From: NCEH01 sp043195095 | Lineage (GTDB): Bacteria; Pseudomonadota; Alphaproteobacteria; Rhizobiales; Xanthobacteraceae | Reading direction: 5' to 3' (one strand) | Assembly: GCF_043195095.1 (NCBI RefSeq) | Contig: NZ_JBAFWN010000012.1 | DNA: 64,000 nt | Part shown: positions 8,112 through 18,100 of the stretch, piece after piece | Layout: every line of letters starts with the position of its first letter | Numbering within the stretch: the stretch's first letter is position 1 | Program-made: the position numbers and the translations under genes | Notes under the pieces: generated by a model | Databases searched by the model: none | Seen by the model: the letters and a program-made list of their open reading frames with translations, nothing else | What the model was told of the DNA's origin: nothing

Positions 8112-9094
8112 ATACGATTTCTCATCTCCCGACCGCAGCGGACGTCGATGCCGCCGCCGTTCGCCTCGCCGGCGTTGCCGTGCGGACCCCGCTGGTGTTT
8201 TCCCCGGTGCTCAGCGAGCTGACCGGGGGCAGAATCTTCCTGAAGCCCGAGACGCTTCAGCGCACGGGCTCCTTCAAGTTTCGCGGCGCCTATAACCGCA
8301 TGTCGCAGATTCCGGTCGAACTGCGCGCAGCCGGGGTGGTGGCCTGCTCCTCCGGCAATCATGCCCAGGGTGTCGCTGCGGCGGCGAAGCTGCTCGGCAT
8401 GCCGGCGGTGATCGTGATGCCGACGGACGCTCCCGCCTTGAAGCGCGAACGCACGATTGCGCTCGGGGCGCAGGTGGTGGATTACAATCGCATCACCGAT
8501 GACCGCGACGCCATCGCCAATGCGATCGCCACGGAGCGAGGCGCGATCTTCGTTCCGCCTTATGACGATCCGGACATCATCGCCGGCCAGGGCACGACCG
8601 GGCTTGAAATCGTTGCGGATCTCGCCGCCCAGGGCTTGGCCCCTGATATCGTGAGCGCCAACGCCTCCGGCGGCGGGCTGATGGCGGGCATCGCGCTCGC
8701 GGTGAAGGCGCGGGTTCCTGATGCGCGCATCATCGTCGCCGAGCCGGCTTTGTTCGATGACCACGCGCGCTCGTTCAAGTCCGGTGCCCGGGAGCGGAAT
8801 GCGAGCGCGACCGGCTCCTTCTGCGACGCGCTGCTGGCGCCCACGCCCGGTGCGCTCACGTTCGAGATTACCCGCAAGCTGTCGGGGGAAGCGGTTTCGG
8901 CCACCGACGCGGAAGTCGCGCGGGCGGTTGCCTTTGCATTCCGCGAACTGAAGCTGGTGGTGGAGCCGGGTGGCGCGGTGGCGCTCGCGGCATTGCTCGA
9001 AGGGCGCTATGACGCGCGCGGCAAGGTGGTCGCCATCGTGCTGTCGGGCGGCAATGTGGACGTGGCGACCTTCCTGGCCTGCCTGCAGGCCTGA
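8108..9094 (+). CDS. Threonine/serine dehydratase (PLP-dependent, short form)
   Basis: A 328-residue fold-type II PLP enzyme. TGSFKFRGAYN carries the Schiff-base lysine (Lys57), SSGNHAQG binds the substrate carboxylate and the phosphate loop is ASGGGLMAG. It lacks the C-terminal ACT regulatory domains of biosynthetic IlvA, so it resembles catabolic threonine ammonia-lyase or serine racemase/dehydratase enzymes. The ATG overlaps the agt stop by four bases. The link with the lipid-remodelling pair is positional only. Confidence 0.86.
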   Translation: MNTISHLPTAADVDAAAVRLAGVAVRTPLVFSPVLSELTGGRIFLKPETLQRTGSFKFRGAYNRMSQIPVELRAAGVVACSSGNHAQGVAAAAKLLGMPAVIVMPTDAPALKRERTIALGAQVVDYNRITDDRDAIANAIATERGAIFVPPYDDPDIIAGQGTTGLEIVADLAAQGLAPDIVSANASGGGLMAGIALAVKARVPDARIIVAEPALFDDHARSFKSGARERNASATGSFCDALLAPTPGALTFEITRKLSGEAVSATDAEVARAVAFAFRELKLVVEPGGAVALAALLEGRYDARGKVVAIVLSGGNVDVATFLACLQA

Positions 9095-9183
9095 TCCGGA
9101 CATATGGCGTTCCGGCTCGGGCCGGCTTGCACCGCACCCGCCGCGCCGCACCCGGCATGACGAAGAGGCCGTGGGAGACCCGG

Positions 9184-10371
9184 ATGACCAGAGGCGAGGG
9201 AGACGCGCGGCCGGTTGGGCTGACCTTGGCCTGCGCCTTCGGCGCCCTCTATTTCTCCCTCGGCATCTACATGCCGTTCTTTTCGCTCTGGCTCATCGCG
9301 CGCGGGCTGGATCCCGATGAGATCGGCATGGCCCTGGCCGTGCCGCTGGTCACGCGGTTGATCGCGACGCCGGTCCTCGGGCTGCTCTCGGACCGCCTCG
9401 GTCGGCCCAAGGCGATCCTGATGTGGCTTGCCCTTGCTTCGAGCCTCATGATGGGCGCGCTCGCCTTCAGTCACGGTGCCTTCGCCATCTACGTGGTGCT
9501 CGGGATCACCGCCATGGCGTGGAACCCATCCTTTTCGCTGCTGGATGCCTATACGACCCGGCAAGCGCGGCGAGGCGCGGTGGATTATGGCCGCAGCCGC
9601 CTGTGGGGGTCGGCGGCCTTCGTCTGCGCCAATCTGCTGGGTGGGCTGCTGGTGGCGCAGGCCGGCGCGGGCATCGTGGTGGTGCTGATGATCGCCGGGC
9701 AGGTCGCCCTGTTCGCCGGCACTCTGGCGCTGCCGGAATTGAAGCGTCCGCCGGAAGTGACGGCATTGGGACTTTCGCGCTTGCGCGTGCCTCCGGTGCT
9801 GATCGCCGGCATCGCCGCCGCTGCCCTGGTTCAGGCGAGCCATGCGACGCTTTATGCCTTCGGCTCCCTGCATTGGGCGGCCACCGGCATTTCGCTGACC
9901 GTCATCGGCGCTCTGTGGGCGATCGGTGTTGGGGCGGAAATCGTGTTCTTCCGCTTTGGGACGCGGGCCGTCTCCCGCCTTGGACCGTTGAACCTGATCG
10001 CGCTCGGAGGCCTGGCGGCGGTGATCCGCTTTGCTTCTTACGCCTACGATCCGCCGCTCTCGGTTCTGGTGGTGCTGCAATTGCTGCACGGCGCGACGTT
10101 CGGCGCGACCTATCTCGGCATGGTGGAGCTTGTGGCCCGCACCACGCCGGAGCACCGGGCGGCAGGCACCCAATCCATCGCGGCCTGGTCGGTAAGCCTG
10201 ACCTTGTCCGGGGCGAGCGCTGCGGCGGGGGCGTTCTGGACCGAGTACGGCGCCCTATGCTTCCTTGCGTCTGCGGTGGTGGGCGGTCTCGGCGGCGTGC
10301 TTGCCCTCGGCACGCTCTGGCTTCAGCCCCAAAGCGCGGGGGCGGGCGGAAAGGCACGGGCGCCGTCATAG
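9184..10371 (+). CDS. MFS transporter, HcaT/LacY-like (MFS_1-like)
   Basis: A 395-residue, roughly 12-helix integral membrane protein. The first helix carries GALYFSLGIYMPFFSLWL and the loop 2-3 motif is LLSDRLGRPKAIL, typical of the phenylpropionate permease/HcaT branch. Substrate unknown. The ATG at 9184 is preceded by GGGAG at 8 bases; an earlier ATG at 9157 has no ribosome site. The last 49 bases overlap the 3' end of the convergent racemase gene. Confidence 0.82.
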   Translation: MTRGEGDARPVGLTLACAFGALYFSLGIYMPFFSLWLIARGLDPDEIGMALAVPLVTRLIATPVLGLLSDRLGRPKAILMWLALASSLMMGALAFSHGAFAIYVVLGITAMAWNPSFSLLDAYTTRQARRGAVDYGRSRLWGSAAFVCANLLGGLLVAQAGAGIVVVLMIAGQVALFAGTLALPELKRPPEVTALGLSRLRVPPVLIAGIAAAALVQASHATLYAFGSLHWAATGISLTVIGALWAIGVGAEIVFFRFGTRAVSRLGPLNLIALGGLAAVIRFASYAYDPPLSVLVVLQLLHGATFGATYLGMVELVARTTPEHRAAGTQSIAAWSVSLTLSGASAAAGAFWTEYGALCFLASAVVGGLGGVLALGTLWLQPQSAGAGGKARAPS

Positions 10372-11300
10372 CGCAGCCCCGGCTCGCGATCGCGCGCCAA
10401 CAGCAGCGGGCCGTCCAGATCCACGATCTGCGCCAGTTGCGCCACCAGCATCGCCGGCGCCATGGCGAGCGAGGAGGCCAGCATGCAGCCGACCATGAGC
10501 GTGAAGCCCTGCGCCTTCGCGGCCTCGGCGAGCGCGAGCGCCTCGGTAAGGCCGCCGGTCTTGTCGAGCTTGATGTTCACCGCGTCATAACGCGTGCGCA
10601 GCTCCGCGAGCCCGGCGCGGTCATGCACGCTCTCGTCGGCGCAGATCGGAACGGGATGGGGGAGGTGGGCGAGAGCCGCGTCATTATCCGCAGGAAGGGG
10701 CTGCTCGATCAATTCCACCCCCGCCCGCGCGCAGGCATCGAGATTCGCGACGAGATCGTCCGCGCTCCAGCTCTCGTTGGCATCGACGATCAGCCGGGCG
10801 TCGGGCACCGCCGCCCTGATGGCGGCGATCCGCTCCACATCGCTGCCGCCGCCAAATTTCAGCTTGAGCAGCGGGCGCCCGGCCGCCGCCGCAGCTGCAG
10901 CCATGGCGGCCGGGGAATCCAGGCTCAGCGTAAAGGCCGTCGTCAAAGGCAAGGGTGACGGGAGGCCGGCGAGAACATGCGCCGGCACGCCCGCCCGCTT
11001 CGCCTCCAGGTCCCAGAACGCGCAGTCGAGCGCATTACGCGCCGCGCCCGCGGGCAGGCGCATCTGCAAGCCGGCGCGATCGAGCCCCGCCTCAAGTTCC
11101 GGCGCCAGGGCGCGCAGGTCGTTCGCCACGCCTTCGACGGTCTCCCCATAGCGGGCATAAGGCACGCATTCCCCGCGCCCCACATGGGCGCCGTCTCGCA
11201 GGTGCGCCACCACGACCACCGCTTCGGTCTTCGAGCCACGGGAAATGGTGAAGGTTCCCGCGATGGGAAAGCGCTCGATCTCGACCCTGAGGGATGGCAT
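10323..11300 (-). CDS. dgcA: Enolase-superfamily racemase, DgcA-like (N-acetyl-D-Glu racemase / dipeptide epimerase)
   Basis: A 325-residue member of the muconate-lactonising enzyme group. The K-x-K pair is in LLKLKFGGG, the metal ligands are in DANESW, IEQPLP and CADES, and the opposite-face lysine is in NIKLDKTGGL. This combination fits L-Ala-D/L-Glu epimerases. Alphaproteobacterial members close to this one are called DgcA, an N-acetyl-D-glutamate racemase in D-glutamate catabolism. The usual partner dgcN is not beside it. The ATG at 11300 gives the conserved first strand. The C-terminus, ending ALWG as in relatives, overlaps the MFS gene. Confidence 0.8.
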   Translation of the reverse strand: MPSLRVEIERFPIAGTFTISRGSKTEAVVVVAHLRDGAHVGRGECVPYARYGETVEGVANDLRALAPELEAGLDRAGLQMRLPAGAARNALDCAFWDLEAKRAGVPAHVLAGLPSPLPLTTAFTLSLDSPAAMAAAAAAAGRPLLKLKFGGGSDVERIAAIRAAVPDARLIVDANESWSADDLVANLDACARAGVELIEQPLPADNDAALAHLPHPVPICADESVHDRAGLAELRTRYDAVNIKLDKTGGLTEALALAEAAKAQGFTLMVGCMLASSLAMAPAMLVAQLAQIVDLDGPLLLARDREPGLRYDGARAFPPAPALWG

Positions 11301-11446
11301 ATTTGTTAACGCTGTGGGCCTGTTGAAGGAATGACCGGGTCGCCGGCCGGAGGCTTGGCGCGTTTGCACCCTCGACGCGGTACTGCGGGCCGAGTATGAC
11401 CATGGTGCTGCGCACACTCAAGCGCGGTCGTTTTCCGGAGACCTGA

Positions 11447-12574
11447 GTGGCCAACGCCTCGCTCCTTGATGTCACGTCCGCCGATGGCCGCCTGATGGTG
11501 GTCGGGCGAGGCCTCTGGACATCGGATCGGGCGGACGACCTCGAGCATCTCGTGGACGAGGCCACAAGCGCGCATCCCCGCGCTGGCAATGTGGATATCG
11601 ACCTGTCCGGCATCGAGCGCATGGATACCTTCGGCGCTCTGCTGCTGGAGCGCCTGCGCCGCGCCTGGGCGGTGGACGGGGTGGAACCCGAGGTGCGCGG
11701 GCTGAAGCGCCGGTACCGGGTGCTGCTGGAAGAAATGAAGCGCACCGGGCTCGAGCCCCAGCCGCCGGTGCGGCGACACGATTCCATCCTCGAGCGGGTC
11801 GGCCGCGAAGTGGTGTCGATCTCCATCGACGCCAAGGATTTGCTGAATTTCATTGGCGCCTCCATCGCCGCCGGGCTGCGCATGATGGGGCGCCCGCGCA
11901 CGTTTCGCTTCACCGCCATGGTCAATCAGGTCGATCGCGTGGGCTTCCGCGCGGTGCCGATCATCATCCTCATCACATTCCTGATCGGCTGCATTCTCGC
12001 CCAACAGGGCATCTTCCATTTCCGCCGGTTCGGCGCCGACATCTATGTGGTCGACATGGTGGGCGTGTTGGTGCTGCGCGAACTCGGCGTGCTGATCGTG
12101 TCCATCATGATCGCCGGGCGCTCCGGCAGCGCCTATACCGCCGAGCTTGGCTCCATGCGCATGCGTGAGGAGGTGGACGCCCTGCGGGTGATGGGCTTCG
12201 ATCCGGTCGAGATCCTGGTGGTGCCCCGCATCCTGGCCCTCATCATCGCCTTGCCGCTGCTCACCTTTATCGGCTCCATGTCGGCGCTCGTCGGCGGCGG
12301 GCTGGTGGCGTGGACCTATGGCGGCATCGCGCCGGACGTGTTCATCGACCGCCTGAAGGATGCGATCTCCATCGACCATTTTCTCGTCGGCATGATCAAG
12401 GCGCCGTTCATGGCCGCGGTGATCGGCCTTGTGGCGTGCCTGGAAGGGCTGAGCGTGGGCGGCAGCGCCGAATCGCTCGGCAACCACACCACCAAGTCCG
12501 TCGTTCAGTCGATCTTCCTGGTGATCGTTATGGACGGCGTGTTCGCCATGTTCTTCGCCTCGATCGATATGTGA
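11447..12574 (+). CDS. mlaE: MlaE-type ABC lipid transporter permease with N-terminal STAS domain
   Basis: A 375-residue protein. Residues 1-105 look like a STAS/MlaB domain (VDIDLSGIERMDTFGALLLERL). Residues 130-375 are an MlaE permease with several membrane helices and the conserved VLRELGVLIVSIMIAGRSGS and ALRVMGFDP stretches. It forms the inner-membrane core of a phospholipid transporter between inner and outer membrane. In Escherichia coli MlaB is a separate subunit; here it is apparently fused to the permease. The start is a GTG. It is first in an operon with mlaF, mlaD and a lipoprotein gene. Confidence 0.92.
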   Translation: MANASLLDVTSADGRLMVVGRGLWTSDRADDLEHLVDEATSAHPRAGNVDIDLSGIERMDTFGALLLERLRRAWAVDGVEPEVRGLKRRYRVLLEEMKRTGLEPQPPVRRHDSILERVGREVVSISIDAKDLLNFIGASIAAGLRMMGRPRTFRFTAMVNQVDRVGFRAVPIIILITFLIGCILAQQGIFHFRRFGADIYVVDMVGVLVLRELGVLIVSIMIAGRSGSAYTAELGSMRMREEVDALRVMGFDPVEILVVPRILALIIALPLLTFIGSMSALVGGGLVAWTYGGIAPDVFIDRLKDAISIDHFLVGMIKAPFMAAVIGLVACLEGLSVGGSAESLGNHTTKSVVQSIFLVIVMDGVFAMFFASIDM

Positions 12575-12580
12575 GGCGCG

Positions 12581-13399
12581 ATGAACTCCTCCACGCTCGA
12601 AATGCGGCGCAGCGGCCTTCAGGAGATGGAGGGCTATCGCGAACCCATCATCCGGGTGCGCGATCTGGTGGTGGGCTTCGGCGACCGCATCATCCTCGAT
12701 CACCTCAGCCTCGACATCCTGCGCGGCGAGATTCTCGGCTTCGTCGGCACCTCCGGGGGCGGCAAATCCGTGCTCACGCGCACCATTCTGGGGCTGGTGC
12801 CGAAGCGCTCCGGCCATGTGGAGGTGTTCGGGCACGACATCGATACCTTGAACGAGGCCGAACGTTCCGCCATGGAGCGGCGGTGGGGCGTGCTGTTCCA
12901 GCAGGGGGCGCTGTTCTCCTCGCTGACGGTGAAGCAGAACATCCAGTTTCCGCTGCGGGAGAATCTCAAGCTCTCTCAGCGCATGATGGACGACATCGCC
13001 TATGCGAAGATTGAGATGGTCGGCCTGAAGTGCGATGTGGGGGAGAAATTGCCGTCCGAGCTGTCCGGCGGCATGATCAAGCGTGCGGCGCTTGCCCGCT
13101 CGCTTGCGCTTGATCCGGAAATCCTGTTCCTCGACGAGCCCACCTCCGGCCTCGATCCGATCGGGGCCGGCGACTTCGACGAACTCATCCAAACCCTTCA
13201 GCAGACTTTGGGCCTGACCGTTTTCATGGTAACGCACGATCTCGACAGTCTGCACACGGTCTGCGATCGAATCGCGGCCCTGGCAGATGGTAAAGTTATT
13301 GCTCAAGGCACGATCGAGACGATGATGGAAGCGCAGCATCCGTGGCTGCGGGCGTATTTTCACGGAACGCGCGCCCGCGCGGTTCAGGCGAAACGGTAA
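12581..13399 (+). CDS. mlaF: MlaF-type ABC transporter ATP-binding protein
   Basis: A 272-residue ATPase with Walker A GTSGGGKS (near residue 55), Q-loop in VLFQQGALF, signature LSGGMIKRAALARS, Walker B ILFLDEPTSGLDP and switch His in MVTHDLDSL. It is the cytoplasmic motor for the MlaE permease encoded 6 bases upstream. The short N-terminal extension before the ABC core (about 24 residues) is common in this subfamily. Confidence 0.93.
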   Translation: MNSSTLEMRRSGLQEMEGYREPIIRVRDLVVGFGDRIILDHLSLDILRGEILGFVGTSGGGKSVLTRTILGLVPKRSGHVEVFGHDIDTLNEAERSAMERRWGVLFQQGALFSSLTVKQNIQFPLRENLKLSQRMMDDIAYAKIEMVGLKCDVGEKLPSELSGGMIKRAALARSLALDPEILFLDEPTSGLDPIGAGDFDELIQTLQQTLGLTVFMVTHDLDSLHTVCDRIAALADGKVIAQGTIETMMEAQHPWLRAYFHGTRARAVQAKR

Positions 13400-13414
13400 G
13401 GTGGGAAGGTAAGG

Positions 13415-14335
13415 ATGGAAACCCGTGCCAACTACACCACCATAGGCGCTTTTACCCTAATCGTGATCGTAGCCGCGTTTGCCTTCGTCTATTGGTTTGC
13501 GCGCCCGCAGGATTCCGAAGGGCGAAAGACCTATGAGATCGTTTATTCCGGCACCGTGAGCGGGTTGCGGCAGGGCAACAATGTGCTGTTCAACGGCATC
13601 CCTGTCGGACAGGTGCTGCAATTGGGACTGGTGCCCGGAGCCCCCGACGAGGTTCTGGTGCGTATCGGTGTCCAGCCCAATGTGCCGATCCTCGCCGATG
13701 CGCGTGCCACCCTCGAATCGCAGGGCCTCACCGGCATCGTGGCGGTGAGCATTCGCGGCGGTGCGGCGAATGCGGCGCCGCTGCCCGTCGGACCCAACGG
13801 CTTTCCCCGGATCGAGGCCGAGGGCGGCAGCGGCATGGCAAGCCTGATCGAAACCGTGCAGGGCGTGGCGCGACGCGTGAACGCTGTGCTGGAAGCCATC
13901 GACCCGCAGAAGGTGGCGGCCATTGTCGCCAATGTGGATACCTTCACCAAGGCGGTGTCCGACAAGTCGGAGGATGTCGGCTCGCTGCTGAAGCGGGTGA
14001 ACGATCTGTCCGGCCAGCTGAACGATCTCGCCAACAAGGCCGACGGCGTGCTCGACAATCTCAAGCGCGCCACCGGCGACAAGGACGGGATGGTGCAGCA
14101 GGTGTCCGATGCCGCTGCCTCGGTGCGTCGCCTGTCCGACAATCTGGATAAGCGCACGGCCGATCTTGCGAGCCAGATCGAGAAATTTACCGGCCCTGGC
14201 CTGCGCCAATATGAGGCGCTGGCCACGGACGGGCGTCGCACGCTCTCGGAAATCGAGCGCGTCTTCAAAAATCTGGAGCGCAATCCCCGCCAGTTCATCT
14301 TCGGCGGCAGTTCCGTGCCAGAATACAGGCGGTAA
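13415..14335 (+). CDS. mlaD: MlaD family lipid-binding protein (MCE domain)
   Basis: A 306-residue protein with an N-terminal membrane anchor (residues 10-29, GAFTLIVIVAAFAFVYWFA). An MCE/MlaD domain follows (about 35-120, VSGLRQGNNVLFNGIPVGQV), then a long helical C-terminal part (about 150-290). It resembles the periplasmic hexameric ring subunit that holds phospholipid for Mla transporters. It sits in the operon between the ATPase and a lipoprotein gene. Confidence 0.92.
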   Translation: METRANYTTIGAFTLIVIVAAFAFVYWFARPQDSEGRKTYEIVYSGTVSGLRQGNNVLFNGIPVGQVLQLGLVPGAPDEVLVRIGVQPNVPILADARATLESQGLTGIVAVSIRGGAANAAPLPVGPNGFPRIEAEGGSGMASLIETVQGVARRVNAVLEAIDPQKVAAIVANVDTFTKAVSDKSEDVGSLLKRVNDLSGQLNDLANKADGVLDNLKRATGDKDGMVQQVSDAAASVRRLSDNLDKRTADLASQIEKFTGPGLRQYEALATDGRRTLSEIERVFKNLERNPRQFIFGGSSVPEYRR

Positions 14336-14338
14336 GCC

Positions 14339-14965
14339 GTGATGATCCGCCAGCCAAGGGTGAGTAAAGTGTCCCTTTCTCCGCGCCCCCCCGTGCGGCC
14401 ACTGCTGGCCTTGATGACGGTGCTGGCTCTGGCGGCCTGTTCGTCGGCTCCGGTTCCGACATTCGATCTCTCGGCCCCCGGCAATTTCACCGCGCGGGGC
14501 GCCGGCAGCGGGCAGATGGTGGTGCCGATTCCCACCGCCCTGGCCGCGCTCGACACCGAAAAGATCCTGGTGGAACCCGCGCCCGGACAGATCACCTACC
14601 TTGCCGACGCGCAATGGGGCGACCGCCTGCCGGCGCTGCTCCAGGCCCGGATGATCCAGGCGTTCGAGAACGGCAGCAAGCTGCGCCGGGTCGCGCGTCC
14701 GGGTGACGGGATCACGGCGGAATATCAGCTCAACATCGACATTCGCACCTTTGGCGTACGGGTGGAGAACGGCACCTCGACCGCCGTCGTGGAACTGTCC
14801 GCGAAGATCATCGGCAACGCCGGGGGCCGCATCCTGGCGGCGCAGGTGTTCTCGGCCCGCGTGCCGGTGGCGAGCGTCAATGGCGCCACCGTGGCGGCTG
14901 CGCTGGATGCCGCGTCCAACCAGGTCCTGGTGGAGATCGTTCGCTGGGCATCCGTGCGCTTCTGA
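14339..14965 (+). CDS. ABC-type transport auxiliary lipoprotein (PqiC/YmbA-like)
   Basis: A 208-residue protein with a signal ending in the lipobox LAAC (LALAACSSAP), then a domain resembling the ABC-type auxiliary lipoproteins that accompany MCE systems. It is probably an outer-membrane lipoprotein receiving or handing over lipids for the MlaEFD-like complex. GTG 14339 is directly followed by ATG 14342; either could be the start. The operon ends at the strong hairpin downstream. Confidence 0.85.
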   Translation: MMIRQPRVSKVSLSPRPPVRPLLALMTVLALAACSSAPVPTFDLSAPGNFTARGAGSGQMVVPIPTALAALDTEKILVEPAPGQITYLADAQWGDRLPALLQARMIQAFENGSKLRRVARPGDGITAEYQLNIDIRTFGVRVENGTSTAVVELSAKIIGNAGGRILAAQVFSARVPVASVNGATVAAALDAASNQVLVEIVRWASVRF

Positions 14966-15110
14966 GTGCACGCTTTCGACTTCGCCTCTTTGCCGTTGAA
15001 CCCGTCGGGCCCATCATCCCGGCGGGATAGCCGTGCGCGGCGCATTCCTAGCCCTTTGCGCCGGTAGGATCCGCTCGTCGCGCATCTCCCCCTCCCCATG
15101 CTGCGCGAAA

Positions 15111-15146
15111 ATGAAAAAGGGCGGGATCGCTCCCGCCCTTTTTCAT
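15111..15146. terminator. Bidirectional rho-independent terminator
   Basis: A perfect 16-base stem, ATGAAAAAGGGCGGGA with its reverse complement, around a TCGC loop. The T-rich 3' arms on both strands make it a terminator for both the Mla operon and the convergent polar-growth gene. Confidence 0.9.
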
Positions 15147-15168
15147 GTCTATCTGTGCGCGGCCGGCT

Positions 15169-18100
15169 TCAGTCGAAGCGGCCGGCGGCATGGGCCAGCA
15201 TGGTGTAGACCTTGCCGGTGTCCGAGGTGAGATAGGTCTTGGTGAGGACATTGCCCCGGTCGTCCGCCGCCACCTGATCGAGCAGGCGCTCGAATTCGGC
15301 CACATAGCGGTCGACGATCTCGTGGAATTCGGCGTCGGCGCGATATTTCCGGCGCAGTTCTTCGAAGGTCTGCTGACCTTGCATCGTATAAAGCTTGCGC
15401 GTGAAGACATTGCGCTCGCCGCGCTTGTAGCGCTCCCACAGCTCCACCGCCGCCTGATGATCAATCATGCGGGCGATATCGACCGAGAGCGAATCCAGCG
15501 ACTCGATGGTGTGATGGTGAGGCCTCTCGCGGGCGGGGCGCGGAGCGGGACGCACCGGCTCCGGCTTCGGGTCCAGCTTGGCTTCCGCCAGATCGCCGGA
15601 GGCGCGCGCCAGAAGCTCGGAGAGCCAGCCTTCGCGGGCGTTGTCCTCGGTCTCGCGCTGTTGCGGCGCGCGGGCGGCGGGCCGGGGGTCCTGCGCCCGT
15701 TCGGGGGCCGGTTCCGGCCGGCGGGGTGCCGGGCGGCGGTTCGGTTCGAACGGACCGACCGGGACGCTCGGCGGCTCGGCGCGGGTGCGCACAGGCTGCA
15801 CGGGTTCGGGGCGGGCGTCGCGCGGTGCCTCGCGGGCCGGCTCGCGGCGCGCCTCGCGCACGGCGGTGTCCCGGGCAATGGGATCGCGCGGGGCAACCGA
15901 TGCGCCTTCCCTTGCGATCACCCGGCCCGCCGGCGCGGCGATATCGGCGGATTGGCCCTGCCGCGCCACGATCTCGTTCAGCTCCGCCAGCGCCTTGATC
16001 TGCTCGGCCACTGCGCGCCGCATGGTGGCGGCGCTGGCCTCGGTTTCGGCCGGCAGTTCGAGAATGCCGCGCTTCATTTCCTCACGCGCCAGCTCGATGG
16101 AGTGCTGCACTTCCTGGGCGGCACCCTTCAGTTCGCGTGCGACATCGTTGAAGCGGCGGCCGGTATCCTCGAACAGTCCATTCACGTCGGTGAGCGCGGA
16201 TTGGTAGGTGCTGGTCAGCGCCTGCATCATGCGCTCGCGCTCGGCATCCGAGCTGGAGCGCATGCGCTCCATCTGGCTTTCGAGCGCCTTCGAGGAACTG
16301 CTGGCCGAATCCGCGACGATGGCGGCAATCTCTCGCGCCCGCTTCTGTGCGGTCTGGAGCGATTGTTCCAGCGTGCCGTGGAAGCCCTGAAGCCGCTCGT
16401 CGAGATCCTGCACGCGCTCGGTGAGGGACGTGGCCAGCTGCTCGATCGCAACGCGTCGGTTGGAGAGGGTCTGGTCCACCTGCTCGTGGCTCTGCCCCAG
16501 CTGCTCGGACGCGGCGCGCACGAGGCGGCCTTGTTCCTCGAAGCGGGTGGTGAGGCCGGCGATATCCTTCAAGGCCCCCTGGGTGAGGGTCCGCAGGGTC
16601 TGAACCTGCGCATCCATCTGCCCGAGGGTCGCGCTCGCCGCATCGCCCATCAGCCCCACGGAGCTTTCGAGCGCCTTCACCTGATCGGCGAAACCGCCTT
16701 CGAACTGGGTCAGCGAGGCGACCACATTGCCCATGGCCTGCTGGAATGTGCCGTTGGCGGTGTTGAGCCTTTCCACGATGCCTTCCACGTCGGCCTGAAG
16801 CGTGCTGTGCGTGGAGGAGATCTGCGCGACCGCGCTTTCCCCGGTGGTCCGCAGCGCGGTGACGAAGCTGTCGCTCTTGGAGTCGATCAGATCGCCGATC
16901 TCGTTGAGGCGCGCGCCGAGGATCGCCGAGACGCTTTCCGCCTGGAGCGAAAGCCCGCGCCCGACATTATCCGCCAATTGCACCAGGTTGCGTTCCACGG
17001 TTCCGGCTTCACGCGACATCTGGCCGGTCACGGCCTCCACGCGGCCGGCGAGGCTCTCGGCGACGGCGAGGCCGCGCTGTTCCAGACCCTCGGTCACTTC
17101 CGCCAGGCGGCCGGTGACCAGGTCCTCGATGCGCGCAACCCGGCCGTCGAGCATGGCGGCGATTTCGTCCGCCCGCGTCCCGATGGTGCGGCTCGCGAAG
17201 TTGGCGCGCTCGCCCACCATGTCGCTGAGCGCACGGCTGCGCGTCGCGAAGAAGGAGTCGAGCTGGTTAAGCGACTGGTCGAGCGCCGCATTTGTGGCGT
17301 CCGTGCCCTCGGCGAGGGCCTGGGTGATATGGGCCGTCCGCGCCGCCACCTTCTCGGCGATGCTGTCCGCCCGCTCGCCGAAGAAAGCGTCCAGGGATTC
17401 AAGCGACTGGTCGAGCGCCGCGCCGGTGGAGCGGGTGCCTTCGGTGAGCGTGCGGGCGATCTCCGCGGTGCGGTTCGTCAGCGTATCGCTGAGGTTCTCG
17501 GAGCGCTGGGTGAAGAACGCTTCCAGCGTATCGAGCGATTGCTCCACCGCCGCATGGGTGGCGCGGGTCCCCTCGCTCAAGGCGCGGGTGATTTCCGTGG
17601 TGCGGCTCGCCAATTCCTCGCTGAGGGCCTGGCTGCGCTGGGCGAACAGGCCGTTCAGCGTATCCAGCGATTGCTCGACCGCCGCCTTGGTGGTGCGGGT
17701 GCCTTCGGCGATCGCACGGTCGATCTGGCTGGCGCGGCTGTCCAGCGCGTCGGTGAGACCCTGGCCGCGCTCGGCGAACAGGCCGTTGAGCGTTTCGAGC
17801 GACTGTTCCACGGCGGCGTGGGTCGCGCGGGTGCCTTCCGCGATCAGGCGGTCGATCTCGCTGGTCCGGCCTTCCAATGCCTCGGTGAGGCTCTGGCCGC
17901 GCTGGACGATCATGTCGTTAAGGGTCTCGAGCGAGCGTTCCACGGCCGCCTGGCTCGACCGGGCGCTTTCAGCGATGGTGCCGCTGATCTCGCTCGTCCG
18001 GTTCGCCAGTTCCTCGCTGAGCGCCTGGGTGCGCTCGGCGAAGAAGGTGTCGAGACTGGACAAGGTGCCATCCAGCGCGACCTGGCTGGAGCGCGTGCCG

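Noticed and set aside
17167..18090. The 132-base periodic repeats considered as a CRISPR or satellite array
   Set aside because: The repeats are in-frame, diverged at DNA level and conserved at protein level, with no spacer structure.
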